Origin: CAVVAE01 sp963746185
GTDB taxonomy: Bacteria > Actinomycetota > Actinomycetes > Propionibacteriales > Nocardioidaceae
DNA length: 64,000 nucleotides
NCBI GenBank assembly: GCA_963746185.1
Contig: CAVVAE010000002.1
Coordinates: forward strand, 372,001-436,000
Reading direction: 5' to 3'
Made by a program: the position numbers and the translations under genes
Part shown: one piece after another, positions 35,455 to 44,015 of the stretch
Layout: every line of letters starts with the position of its first letter
How positions within the stretch are numbered: the first letter of the stretch is position 1
The notes under the pieces: generated by a model
What the model was told of the DNA's origin: nothing
Databases searched by the model: none
Seen by the model: only the letters and a program-made list of their open reading frames with translations

Positions 35455-36455
35455 GCGAAGCCGAGGATCTCCTTACGCCGCCGGCCCCAGGCCAGGGCGG
35501 AGGCGACACCGTCCTCGAGGGACAGCTCACTGGACCAGCCGAGCACGTCGCGGGCCTTGTCGACGTTCGCGTAGGCCCCGACGGCGTCACCCGGACGAGG
35601 GGGCGCCTCCCGGGTCGGGACCTGGTCGCCGTACACCTTCTCGAACGCGGTGAGCAGCTCTCGTACGGTGACGCCCCGGCCGGTGCCGATGTTGAGGATG
35701 GTGCTGGGCGCGTCAACCTTGGTGAGCACGTCATCGAACCGCTCGACGGCTGTGACGTGGGCGCGCGCGAGGTCCCACACATGGATGTAGTCGCGGAGTC
35801 CCGTGCCGTCGCGAGTCGGGTGCTCAGTGCCAGTGATCGTGAAGGCGTCCTTGACTCCGGTGACCGCTAGCACCATCTGGCCGATCACGTGCGATGGCTC
35901 GGGGTCGTACAGACCCGAGGCGAGGTCTGGGTCAGAACCGATCGGGTTGAAGTAGCGCAGGATGATCGCCCGCAGCGAGGTGGCCGCAGCCATGTCCTCC
36001 AGCGCCGTCTCCATCGTCCGCTTGGTGCGGGCGTACGGCGAGGTCGGGTCGAGCGCGGACTCCTCGGTGACCTCGAAGTCGTCGACGAGTGCGTAAAGGG
36101 ACGCCGTCGAGGAGAAGATCAGGTTGGGCTTCCCCAGTGCGACCAGCTGGTCGAAGAGCTCGAGCGACTTCGCGACGTTGTCGCGGTAGTACTCATACGG
36201 CTCCTTGACCGACTCGGGGACCACGATGCGTGCCGCCATGTGGATCGTGCAGTCGAGGTCGGGATGCTCCTCGACAATGCGTGACAGGAGGGCGCGGTCG
36301 GCAATGTCGCCTTCGTAGAAGATCCGATCGCCGACGAACTCGCGCCGTCCCTTGAGCAGGGAGTCGAGGATGATCGGGGTGTGGCCGGCTTGCTCAAGTG
36401 CCTTGCTCGTGATGCTGCCTACATAACCCGCGCCGCCAGTAACCAGGACCTTCAT
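35451..36455 (-). CDS. galE: UDP-glucose 4-epimerase
   Basis: 334 aa, extended short-chain dehydrogenase. NAD-binding VTGGAGYVGS (residues 5-14), then MAARIVVPES, catalytic Ser/Thr in IFSSTASLY and Tyr-Lys in YARTKRTME, and the sugar-binding RYFNPIGSDP. It interconverts UDP-glucose and UDP-galactose for cell-surface sugars or the Leloir pathway. A related UDP-sugar epimerase is possible. Upstream of a metallophosphoesterase in a two-gene unit. Confidence 0.93.
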   Translation of the reverse strand: MKVLVTGGAGYVGSITSKALEQAGHTPIILDSLLKGRREFVGDRIFYEGDIADRALLSRIVEEHPDLDCTIHMAARIVVPESVKEPYEYYRDNVAKSLELFDQLVALGKPNLIFSSTASLYALVDDFEVTEESALDPTSPYARTKRTMETALEDMAAATSLRAIILRYFNPIGSDPDLASGLYDPEPSHVIGQMVLAVTGVKDAFTITGTEHPTRDGTGLRDYIHVWDLARAHVTAVERFDDVLTKVDAPSTILNIGTGRGVTVRELLTAFEKVYGDQVPTREAPPRPGDAVGAYANVDKARDVLGWSSELSLEDGVASALAWGRRRKEILGFA

Positions 36456-36508
36456 GCGACGACCCTAAAGGACGCTGCAGGTTGCCTTGCAACCGGAGCC
36501 GCGCTCGG

Positions 36509-37336
36509 CTAGTCGATGGCGCGGCGGCGGAAACCGACATTGCCGATCCAGGTGAACGCCACCAAGAAGCCCAGCAGGGCCAGCACGCAGACCCAGCTCG
36601 GCATGTGCGGCGTACCTGTGAGCATCACACTTCGCATCCCTTCCGAGACGTAGGTCAGCGGATTGATGGCACAGAGCACCTGGAACCAGCGGAGATGGTC
36701 GAGCGACGGCCACGGGAACTGCGTGCACCCGGTGAACAGCAACGGTGTCAACACGATCGCGAAGACGATGTTGATCTTTGACGCGGTGACGAGGGTGCCG
36801 ACGGTCATGCCGATGGCCGCGCCGACCAACGAGCCGAGCACCAAGAAGACCGCGACCATGGGTACGTCGGACCAGGTGATGGTCAGCGAGCCAAGGATCC
36901 ACCAGCCCAGCGGAAACATCAGCACGGCAGCAACCAACGCCCGCAGCGTCGCGAAGACGATCTTTTCCATCGCCACCATCACCGTCGGCAACGGGGCGAG
37001 CAGCCGATCCTCGATCTCCTTCGTGTAGGAGAAGTCGATCACCAGAGGGAACGCAGTGTTCTGCAGAGCTGTCAGGAAGGCCGTGAAGGCGATGATGCCG
37101 GGGAGCAGCACCTCGGCGTAGTTGCCCTGCGTGTAACCCAGATCCGCCAGCACTTTGCCGAAGATGAAAAGCAAGAACACCGGCTGGAGGAGCACTTGGG
37201 CGAGAAACGCCACGATCTCGGTACCCGTGACGAAGACATCGCGCCACAACAGGGCCACGAAGGCTCTGGTGGATCCCCCGCCGCGGCGTGCGCTTACCTC
37301 GTCGTGTCGTGGCTCCGACAGCGTGGTCGTGCTCAT
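36509..37336 (-). CDS. ABC-2 type transporter permease (DrrB-like)
   Basis: 275 aa. The ABC-2 fold is seen with an N-terminal polar segment, helix TGTEIVAFLAQVLLQPVFLLF, LLPGIIAFTAFLTALQNTAFP, then four further helices ending WVCVLALLGFLVAFTWIGNV. The WFQVLCAINPLTYVSEGMRS segment is the conserved DrrB-like NPLTY motif. ATGA overlap with the ATPase gene stop. The exporter's substrate is unknown. Confidence 0.93.
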   Translation of the reverse strand: MSTTTLSEPRHDEVSARRGGGSTRAFVALLWRDVFVTGTEIVAFLAQVLLQPVFLLFIFGKVLADLGYTQGNYAEVLLPGIIAFTAFLTALQNTAFPLVIDFSYTKEIEDRLLAPLPTVMVAMEKIVFATLRALVAAVLMFPLGWWILGSLTITWSDVPMVAVFLVLGSLVGAAIGMTVGTLVTASKINIVFAIVLTPLLFTGCTQFPWPSLDHLRWFQVLCAINPLTYVSEGMRSVMLTGTPHMPSWVCVLALLGFLVAFTWIGNVGFRRRAID

Positions 37337-38358
37337 CGGAGATCCCTCCCTGTCAGGTTGATGAAGACGTCTTCGAGGCTGGGTTCACCGAGTCTGACCG
37401 CGGTGAGGCGAGCGTCTCGCGCCGCTAGCAGAGCGTTGATCGGTCCGAGCAGAGACGCCGCTTCGCCGGTGAGGTAGAGCCGCACCCGCAAGTCTCGCGA
37501 GTCGCTCACGGGGTCTGCGGGTTTGCCTTCGGTCTCGCTTTGCGCCCCAGCCACCTGCTCAACGCGCTCGACGCCGCCCTGGGCGCTGAGTGCCGTGGTG
37601 AGAGCGGCGACGTCATCGCCCTCGGCATACTCGATGGTGAGATCCAGTGTCGTACTCCCCGGCAGCGACTTCGTGAGTGCCACTGGTGTGTCGAGTGCAA
37701 GCAGCTTGCCGTGGTCCATGATCCCCACCCGGTCGGTGAGCTCGAACGCCTCGTCCATGTCATGCGTGGTCATGACGATGGTGATGCCGGCCGCCTGCAG
37801 CTCACGGATCCTGTCCCAGACGAACAGCCGGGCCTGCGGATCGAGGCCGGTGCTGGGCTCGTCGAGGAACAGCACCTCAGGTGAGTGCATGAGGGCGCGC
37901 GCGATCAGGAGTCGCTGCGCCATCCCGCCGGAGTACTGGTCGACCCGGTCCTTCCCTCGGTCACCGAGGCCGAACTGCTCGAGAAGAGCGTCAGCCCGCC
38001 GGTTGCGTTCGGCCCGGGGCACACCGTGGTACGCCGCGTGAAAGATCAGGTTCTGCCGTGCACGCAAGGCACGGTCGATACTCACGCGCTGAGGTACGAC
38101 GGACAACACGGCCCGCGCAGAGACGGGATCTTGCGACACATCGATGCCCATCACGTAGGCGCTCCCTGACGTGGCCCTGACCCGCGTCGTGAGCACACCG
38201 ATCGTCGTCGTCTTGCCGGCGCCGTTCGGACCAAGCAACCCGAAGATCTCGCCCCGCTGGACGCTGAACGAGACGCCGTCGACAGCGTTGTCGGGTCGCT
38301 TCGGATATCTCTTCACGAGATCCTCGACCTCAACCGATACGTCCTGGCCCATGGTCAT
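37333..38358 (-). CDS. ABC transporter ATP-binding protein (DrrA type)
   Basis: 341 aa from ATG 38358 (MTMGQDVSVEVEDLV). Walker A GPNGAGKTT, signature YSGGMAQRL, Walker B VLFLDEPSTGLD, switch TTHDMDEAFEL and the C-terminal SLEDVFINLTGRDLR of the daunorubicin-resistance type. A second, unrelated copy of this exporter class lies at 8-10.8 kb; the two ATPases differ in signature and linker, so they are not a recent duplication. The frame opens 30 codons earlier, without family similarity. Confidence 0.94.
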   Translation of the reverse strand: MTMGQDVSVEVEDLVKRYPKRPDNAVDGVSFSVQRGEIFGLLGPNGAGKTTTIGVLTTRVRATSGSAYVMGIDVSQDPVSARAVLSVVPQRVSIDRALRARQNLIFHAAYHGVPRAERNRRADALLEQFGLGDRGKDRVDQYSGGMAQRLLIARALMHSPEVLFLDEPSTGLDPQARLFVWDRIRELQAAGITIVMTTHDMDEAFELTDRVGIMDHGKLLALDTPVALTKSLPGSTTLDLTIEYAEGDDVAALTTALSAQGGVERVEQVAGAQSETEGKPADPVSDSRDLRVRLYLTGEAASLLGPINALLAARDARLTAVRLGEPSLEDVFINLTGRDLR

Positions 38359-38469
38359 GGCCAACCCCCGATCTGTCCGTTTGCTCCTCCCATGGTCACT
38401 CACCAGATTCGTCCGCCCAAGGGCGGGTGCCTTCAGCAGCAAGGCCACGGACGAATCGGAAGGAGCGGC

Positions 38470-40950
38470 TCACCAACCGGAGCCGAAACACACGAACGGG
38501 GCAGGTACGGCGCCACCCACTTCGCTGGTCGCCGAGGCGAGTGCCTGCGATGGCGATTCTCCGACCGCGAGGTAGTGGTGCGTGGCTGCGAGCACGGCGC
38601 ATGCCACGTCGTCGTCGACACTGGCCGGAGAGGCGATCACCGTCTGGACGCCGGCATGCAACCAGGCCACGGTCATCCCGATCGTCTCCTCACCCCACCG
38701 GACAGACGACCGGCCGAGCTCGCACGCCGACAGGATCACGGTCGACGGGATAGCGGCGAGCTGGTCGATGTCGTAGCCGAACCACGGGCCATCGGACAGC
38801 TCGAGACCAGAGAAGAGTGGGTTGTCAGCGGAGTGACGCCCATGCGCGGCGACGTGGAAGACGTCGACCGATGAGGCCAGGCCGCCGACGGCCGTCGCCC
38901 TCGCATCTGCGCCTGCGAGCACGGTGGCGACGTCCCACGCCTTCGCCGCGCGATCGACCTCTTCTGCGGCACGATGCACGCGTGGTCCCGCCACGAACCC
39001 TGCACTACCCAGCGGGACGCGGCGCTCGCGAACCCGAAGCCACGACGATGCAGATCGGGGCACCGTGAGCGGTCGGCCGGTGAGGCCGGGAAGCAACGTC
39101 CACGGCACGCCGGCAAGCGCGCCGGAAGGTACGACGACCACAGGCCGATCCCTCAGGTCGTCCACGATCGGGCCCACCAAGTGGTCGGCGAGGTCGTGGA
39201 GCCGCCCGTCGAGTGCCGATTGCACGACAGCCCTCAGATGCGCAGAGTGATGGGTTGCCGCCATGTCGAGGTCGGCCTGCATACCGTCCATCAGGTGCCG
39301 GACCGGTCCGAAGTCCCCCAGGTCGCGGGTCGTGGCGCCCGACGCGGTGACGACAAGAGCATGAAGCCGCTGGTCGACCACGATGAATGCGACGAGTACG
39401 CCGTCCGAGGTCTCCAGCGATGCCACAAGCTCGTCGAGGGAGGCAGGCTCGGTGACGAGGCCGGACCCGGCGTCGTACCACTGCCGCTGCCTGATGCGGT
39501 GTCGCAACTCGTTCGCGCGTCGGCGAAGTGTGGCGCTCCCTTTGCCGGAGGTATCGGCCGCGAGGTCGGCCTGCACAGTGCGCAGCTCGGTCAGGTCGGC
39601 GGCGGCCGAAGGATCAGCGGGAGGACGCAGCGGTGTGACGCGGCCAGCAAGAGCCCGGGCTCTTTCAGACCACTCGAAAACGACCTGAGGGCGACCATCC
39701 TCGATTGCCAGGGCCAGCCCTTGCCGCGCCAACCGTCGACCGTGACCGACGAGCGAGCTCTGCAGGTCGAGGCTGCCGAAAGACGACTGCCACTCGTGCA
39801 ACTCGGCCAGCCCGCGACGTACGTGATCGACGGCCTGTCTGCGTCGATGCCGCTTCTGCGCCAGGCTCGAACGAACCTCGCGCTCCAGCAGCTTTGTCGG
39901 AAGCGGGCTTGACCGAGACGCGTGGAGGCCTCGCATCCGGTCCTCGGCTCCCGCGACGTCGCCTGACTGCAAAGTGGCGCGCACAATCTGCAAGGTCAAG
40001 CTCGAAGCCTCGTGGGGAAGACCGCAGGCTCCGAGCTGCACGACGACTTCTGCTGCTCGACCCAAAAGGTTGCCTCGCGTTTCGCCTGCTTCGAACCTGC
40101 CCTTGAGTTCGATGGCTTCTGCGCGGAGTGCCCAGGTCTGGCTGCCCTGGGTCTGGAAACTGCGATGAGCGTGACGGGCTATTTTCGCAGCCTCGCTGGG
40201 ATTCTCGCGAAGCATCAGGCGAGCCAGCACCACCTCAGCCTCGCCCTGCCGCTGGCGCATCCGTCGGGAGCCAAAGGCCCGCACCGAAGCCTGCAATGCC
40301 TCTGCTGCGTCATGCGTCATACCTGCCGCAACCAGAACCTCAGCTCGATCCTGGTCGCAGACGGCTGCATAGACCGGCGACAGCGTGGCCAGCTCGTCCC
40401 GCGCCTTGTCCATCAGCGTCAGCGCCGACACCAAATCACCGGCCAACATGCCGGTGTAACCCAAATTGTGCTCGGCCTTCGCCTGGATGACGCCGAGACC
40501 GCCGTCGCGAGCGTGGCTCATCGCCATCTCGAAGTCGGCCGACGCTCGAGGTATGTCACCGCGTTGCAGGTACACGTTGCCACGGTTCAGGTATGCGGTC
40601 GCCTGCGGTTCAGGCGCACTGTCGAGCAACTGCAGGGCGGTCCCAAAGTCCGCGAGCGCCTCACTGCCGGCGCCGGCTCTCATGTGGATCACGCCCAGCT
40701 GAGAGTGGATCAATCCGCAGAGGTGCGACTTCGGTTCGACGGCAGCCAAGGCACGTTCGCACAGGCTCAAGGCCTCAGGCGTGCTTCCCAACTCGAACTG
40801 GGCATGGGAGTAGCTCAGCTGGATCCGCGCCGTCAGTTCGGTGTCGGGATTTCGTTCGAGGGCACGTCGAAACAGAGAGCGTGCCCGAGCGTGCCGACCC
40901 GCATTGGTTTCATCGAGTCCTCGTCGATGCAGCTCAGCGGCCGTTAGCAC
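38470..40950 (-). CDS. TPR-CHAT caspase-like protease
   Basis: 826 aa. The N-terminal ~420 residues are tandem TPR-like helical hairpins (for example AHARSLFRRALERNPD-like and YLNRGNVYLQRGDIPRASADF). The C-terminal CHAT domain (about 500-826) holds the caspase dyad: His in FHVAAHGRHSADNP (about 700) and Cys in VILSACELG (about 741), with FGYDIDQLAAIP between. No signal peptide or membrane segment, so it is cytoplasmic. It is the last gene of the operon sigma factor - 154-aa protein - subtilase - CHAT, 7 bp after the subtilase. The TPR part would be expected to sense a partner that switches the protease on; the substrate is unknown. Confidence 0.92.
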   Translation of the reverse strand: MLTAAELHRRGLDETNAGRHARARSLFRRALERNPDTELTARIQLSYSHAQFELGSTPEALSLCERALAAVEPKSHLCGLIHSQLGVIHMRAGAGSEALADFGTALQLLDSAPEPQATAYLNRGNVYLQRGDIPRASADFEMAMSHARDGGLGVIQAKAEHNLGYTGMLAGDLVSALTLMDKARDELATLSPVYAAVCDQDRAEVLVAAGMTHDAAEALQASVRAFGSRRMRQRQGEAEVVLARLMLRENPSEAAKIARHAHRSFQTQGSQTWALRAEAIELKGRFEAGETRGNLLGRAAEVVVQLGACGLPHEASSLTLQIVRATLQSGDVAGAEDRMRGLHASRSSPLPTKLLEREVRSSLAQKRHRRRQAVDHVRRGLAELHEWQSSFGSLDLQSSLVGHGRRLARQGLALAIEDGRPQVVFEWSERARALAGRVTPLRPPADPSAAADLTELRTVQADLAADTSGKGSATLRRRANELRHRIRQRQWYDAGSGLVTEPASLDELVASLETSDGVLVAFIVVDQRLHALVVTASGATTRDLGDFGPVRHLMDGMQADLDMAATHHSAHLRAVVQSALDGRLHDLADHLVGPIVDDLRDRPVVVVPSGALAGVPWTLLPGLTGRPLTVPRSASSWLRVRERRVPLGSAGFVAGPRVHRAAEEVDRAAKAWDVATVLAGADARATAVGGLASSVDVFHVAAHGRHSADNPLFSGLELSDGPWFGYDIDQLAAIPSTVILSACELGRSSVRWGEETIGMTVAWLHAGVQTVIASPASVDDDVACAVLAATHHYLAVGESPSQALASATSEVGGAVPAPFVCFGSGW

Positions 40951-40957
40951 CTCTCCA

Positions 40958-42604
40958 TCATGGCTGGATGCTCGTGACCGCCGCTACCGCTTTCCAACCT
41001 CGTTCGACAGCATCCTGCTTCGAGTCCTTCTCTCCCTCGGCCGGCAACTTTCCGAGCAGGGCATCGGCCACCTTGCCCGCCATCATCGGGGCAGCGAATG
41101 ACGTGCCGCTCCACAGGGCGAAACCGCCCCCATGTCGTCGGCCGCGGGTGAAGTTGTCGGGGTCGATCGATTCACGAGTCCGCCCGTAGGCCGTGGTTCG
41201 GGCCATCGGTTCGAGTCCACCCTGGAACGGTGGCATTGTGCTGAGCACTGCAGCGCCGGGCGCGTAGCTGCGCACCCACGGTCCGGTGTTGCTGAAGAGC
41301 GCGGTGGAGATGAGATCGGGATTCAACGCGCCAACGGAGACAATCGGAACACAGTCAGGCCGGGGTTGAATAGGACCGTTGCCGTCTTCCCAGGGCGCGA
41401 ACGCCGCCGGGAAGAGTGGCCTCGAGGTTGCGTCATTGCCGGCCGAACACACAACCGTGGTGCCGCATTTCCCGAGCAACTTCAGCAGGTGATAGAGCGT
41501 CGGGTCGAAGAGCTCGTCCTGTGGCGTCTCGTGGTAGTACCCCATCGACATGTTCAGCACGTCCAGCGGCATACCGCCCTTGCCGCCTTCGTGATGACGG
41601 CGCACGAGCTCGGTGACGAGGGTGAGCGCGTCGATCCAGTCGGACTCCACGATCGGTCCGCTGGAGTCGACGACGCGCCAGGCAACGATGTCGGCGTTCG
41701 GGCAAGCCTGGTGGACGAGCCCGGCAATGAACGTGCCATGACCCGACAGCGAGTCGATCCCACCGTCGAGAGGGCCGACGTAGTCGCCGCCAACTTCGGG
41801 GTTGGGGTGTGTGTCGGCGACGGCGTCGGTGTAGCCGATGGCTGCCCCGTTGAGGGTGACATCGGTGCGCACGATCGGGTCGAGCCACTCGTGGCTGCCG
41901 CACCCAGTGTCCAGGATTCCGACGATCGGCCGGCGCCCGCTGATTCGTCGACGGTGCGGTTTCGGACCGACGTAGGCCACGGGCTGCCTCCCGCCGCTTC
42001 CCGGAATCCCGTACGTGGCCACCGGGTAGCCGGGGAAGGGGTTGGAGTGGTCAAAAGGGTTGGAGTGGTCGAACGGGTTGGAGTGGTCGAAGGGGTTGGA
42101 GATCGGCCCACCGGCGACGAACAAGACGTGATCGAGCCCGACCCCGCGCATGTTCTCGATCCCGTTCTCTCGACCGCGAGCATGTTGGAGCAGAACCCAG
42201 GCGTCCGGTGCCACCGTGGCTCCCGATGACTGCACTGAGATCAGCAGGCGGCTGAGGCCAATCGGGCGTTCGCCTTCGCGCCCCTCCGCCCTCGAAGCTG
42301 GGAACTCCGGGTCGATCTCGACCCGCCACCCGAGTGGCTCGGCAGCTTCGGTGAGCAGACGTATGACCTCGTCGATGTCGCGGTGAGCTCCCACGATGAG
42401 GTGCTGTCCGACGTACACAGTCGGTCGTGGCCTGACCCCGTCGACCATGATGGCCGTCGCCGGGTCGAGTACTCGGCCGCTCACTTCATCGAGCATCTCC
42501 CGTGGAGGCGCCTGCGGATCGCGGTCGGTTTTCGGCGTAACGCGGTCGCCCTGCCATTGCGCGCTGTTGCTGGGGTTGTCTGACGGGTTCGGTGTCTCGG
42601 TCAC
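40958..42604 (-). CDS. S8 family serine protease (subtilase), cytoplasmic
   Basis: 548 aa. Catalytic Asp in VGILDTGCG (about 230), His in SGHGTFIAGLV (about 286) and Ser in SGTSFAAPMMAGK (about 498); the oxyanion Asn is in VCSAGNDA. Residues 1-165 form a prodomain-like region with no signal peptide (MTETPNPSDNPSNSAQ), so the protease should stay in the cytoplasm. Just before the catalytic domain, NPFDHS is repeated three times (residues 168-188), followed by NPFPG. It is 9 bp after the 154-aa gene and 7 bp before the CHAT gene, so it is probably made with both. Confidence 0.94.
   Translation of the reverse strand: MTETPNPSDNPSNSAQWQGDRVTPKTDRDPQAPPREMLDEVSGRVLDPATAIMVDGVRPRPTVYVGQHLIVGAHRDIDEVIRLLTEAAEPLGWRVEIDPEFPASRAEGREGERPIGLSRLLISVQSSGATVAPDAWVLLQHARGRENGIENMRGVGLDHVLFVAGGPISNPFDHSNPFDHSNPFDHSNPFPGYPVATYGIPGSGGRQPVAYVGPKPHRRRISGRRPIVGILDTGCGSHEWLDPIVRTDVTLNGAAIGYTDAVADTHPNPEVGGDYVGPLDGGIDSLSGHGTFIAGLVHQACPNADIVAWRVVDSSGPIVESDWIDALTLVTELVRRHHEGGKGGMPLDVLNMSMGYYHETPQDELFDPTLYHLLKLLGKCGTTVVCSAGNDATSRPLFPAAFAPWEDGNGPIQPRPDCVPIVSVGALNPDLISTALFSNTGPWVRSYAPGAAVLSTMPPFQGGLEPMARTTAYGRTRESIDPDNFTRGRRHGGGFALWSGTSFAAPMMAGKVADALLGKLPAEGEKDSKQDAVERGWKAVAAVTSIQP
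42040..42102. repeat. In-frame 18-bp tandem repeat inside the subtilase gene
   Basis: Three copies of an 18-bp unit read on the plus strand as GTTGGAGTGGTCGAA plus a G-rich spacer; the copy nearest 42050 has A for G. The unit encodes Asn-Pro-Phe-Asp-His-Ser in the minus-strand protease gene and keeps frame, between prodomain and catalytic domain. Confidence 0.9.
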
Positions 42605-42613
42605 AGGCTCGTC

Positions 42614-43078
42614 CTAAAGTTCAAAGGTCGGTGTAGCGAAAAGTCCTTCTGCGTCTTCGTTGGCGTCGTCGGATCGGAGAAAGAATCTGGTCAGGCCGGT
42701 GTGGAGCCTGGGGATTTCGAAGCGGCCGCGCGAGTCGACGACGGCCTCCTGCGAAGTCTCGTCCTGGGTGATCGTGACGCGCATTGCTTGCGCGGGAGTC
42801 ACCCAGCCATCGACGCGACAGTGCTTCTTGCCGAGCTCGCTCACGCGGAGCAGCAACGAGAACGCACCCCCCGAGAACGCGATGGTGAAGGCTTCACCCT
42901 GGCCACGTGCGCCCTGGAGTTCACGGCTGCGCTCGACGAGGTGTAGAAGCTCGTACTCCGTGTCGAGGTCTTCCGTGGCGAGCGTGACGAGCACTTTCTC
43001 GACGAGCCCCTCGGGCATCGGGTCTTTGGCGTCCCACATACGTGCCAGGTCGCGCAGGGAAATGTCGTTGTCATTCAT
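42614..43078 (-). CDS. 154-aa protein between sigma factor and subtilase
   Basis: A soluble protein of unknown function. Residues 1-35 (DISLRDLARMWDAKDPMPEG, LVEKVLVTLATEDLD) are helical and resemble the short region that holds sigma factors in some anti-sigma proteins. Residues 65-140 look like a beta domain of transthyretin/carboxypeptidase-regulatory type (VDGWVTPAQAMRVTI, VVDSRGRFEIPRLHTG). No membrane segment. Its ATG overlaps the sigma gene stop by 8 bp, so they are translated together. A role as cytoplasmic inhibitor of the sigma factor, removed by the neighbouring proteases, is a hypothesis. Confidence 0.8.
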   Translation of the reverse strand: MNDNDISLRDLARMWDAKDPMPEGLVEKVLVTLATEDLDTEYELLHLVERSRELQGARGQGEAFTIAFSGGAFSLLLRVSELGKKHCRVDGWVTPAQAMRVTITQDETSQEAVVDSRGRFEIPRLHTGLTRFFLRSDDANEDAEGLFATPTFEL

Positions 43079-43673
43079 GGGGGTCTCCCGCGTCGGTGGT
43101 CAATAGCGCCTTGAGTTTGGTGAGACATCGGCCTCGGGTTGGTCCGATGCTGCCTACGGGCATGTCGAGGTCACGAGCGATTCCGGCGTAGTCGGGTCGG
43201 TCCTCGAAGGCCACGATGCGCAGCAACCGCTGGCACCGTGCGTCGAGACGTTTGACGTATGACCACAGCCGGTCCTGCTCATCGGCGGTAACGACGTCAG
43301 CTTCGGCTGCTTGCTGCTGAGGAACCCGCATCTCGATGACCTCATCGATGACGGGCGTGACCTTGCTCTCGACGCGCGAAACCCGCCAGGCCTCTCGTCG
43401 CGCGGTCGTCGTCAGCCACGAAGCTACAGCCTGCGGGTCGGCGATCGACTCGTGTCGGCGTACCAACGTGAGCCAAGCGGTCTGGACGACGTCTTCGGCC
43501 TGGTCCTTTTCGAGGCCGTAGGACCGGACGACGTGCCACAACACCGGAGTGAGTGACCGCACAAGATCGTCGAGTGCACCGGAGTCCCCGCCTCGCCAGC
43601 GCCGGAAGTGAGCCGCGGACTGCGCCCACACCGAGACGTCGCCAGACGCATCATGTGCGGATTGGACGCCCAC
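43071..43673 (-). CDS. Sigma-70 family (ECF-like) RNA polymerase sigma factor
   Basis: 200 aa from GTG 43673, with GAGAGG 7 nt upstream. Region 2: FRRWRGGDSGALDDLVRSLTP to QAVASWLTTTARREAWR, including DQAEDVVQTAWLTLVRR. Region 4: LDARCQRLLRIVAFE and HTH YAGIARDLDMPVGSIGPTRGR. The S-I-G-P-T-R-G-R helix is a mark of a distinct actinobacterial subgroup. An earlier in-frame GTG near 43844 also has a good GGAGAGG site, but the 57 codons between have poor third-position G+C and no similarity. First gene of the operon that ends with the CHAT protease. Confidence 0.9.
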   Translation of the reverse strand: MGVQSAHDASGDVSVWAQSAAHFRRWRGGDSGALDDLVRSLTPVLWHVVRSYGLEKDQAEDVVQTAWLTLVRRHESIADPQAVASWLTTTARREAWRVSRVESKVTPVIDEVIEMRVPQQQAAEADVVTADEQDRLWSYVKRLDARCQRLLRIVAFEDRPDYAGIARDLDMPVGSIGPTRGRCLTKLKALLTTDAGDPHE

Positions 43674-43865
43674 GATTGGACCTCTCGTTTCGCTCCATGC
43701 CAGGACATTCACACCAACCAGGAGTGCAGGACCGGCCGCGTGATACGCACTGGGATCAGTGAGTGTTTCATCGTAGTGACTTTGGCCCCTGAAATGCGGC
43801 GTCACTCGCGGCATTCGGTTTGTATCAACGGCGACCGTCGTCACTCCTCTCCTTCGTAACTCCCG

Positions 43866-43948
43866 CGGATGCCCAATGAGGGGGTTGGGCATCCCTGGTT
43901 TCTCGGGAGGGTGGGACGGTTCGGGGGACCGTCCCACCCTCGTTTTCG
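43866..43948 (-). ncRNA. 6C-like small RNA (two hairpins with C-run loops)
   Basis: Read on the minus strand: a 14-bp perfect stem GAGGGTGGGACGGT / ACCGTCCCACCCTC around loop CCCCCGA (43907-43941), a short linker, then a 10-bp perfect stem GGATGCCCAA / TTGGGCATCC around loop CCCCCTCA (43867-43894). Two adjacent stem-loops with C-run loops is the definition of the actinobacterial 6C RNA class, although each loop here has five rather than six C. On the opposite strand the first stem is followed by TTTT, so a plus-strand terminator reading is the alternative. It lies upstream of and in line with the sigma-CHAT operon, divergent from the SDR gene. The rest of the 342-bp gap shows no other gene. 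Confidence 0.6.
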
Positions 43949-44015
43949 TGTGTAGGGTCGAAGCGAAGCCGCGGGAAGTCCCGCCTGGTCGTTTTCGCAC
44001 CCACAAGGAGATCCC

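Noticed and set aside
36509..38358. Recent duplication of the ABC exporter at 8.1-10.8 kb
   Set aside because: Same class but clearly different sequences and gene number (one permease versus two).
42040..42102. CRISPR-like short repeats
   Set aside because: 18-bp units without spacers, in frame inside the subtilase gene.
43674..44006. Longer N-terminus of the CHAT-operon sigma factor (starts up to 44006 or GTG near 43844)
   Set aside because: Poor third-position G+C and no sigma similarity; the far part overlaps the 6C-like hairpins. The 43844 GTG has a good ribosome-binding site and remains a weak alternative.
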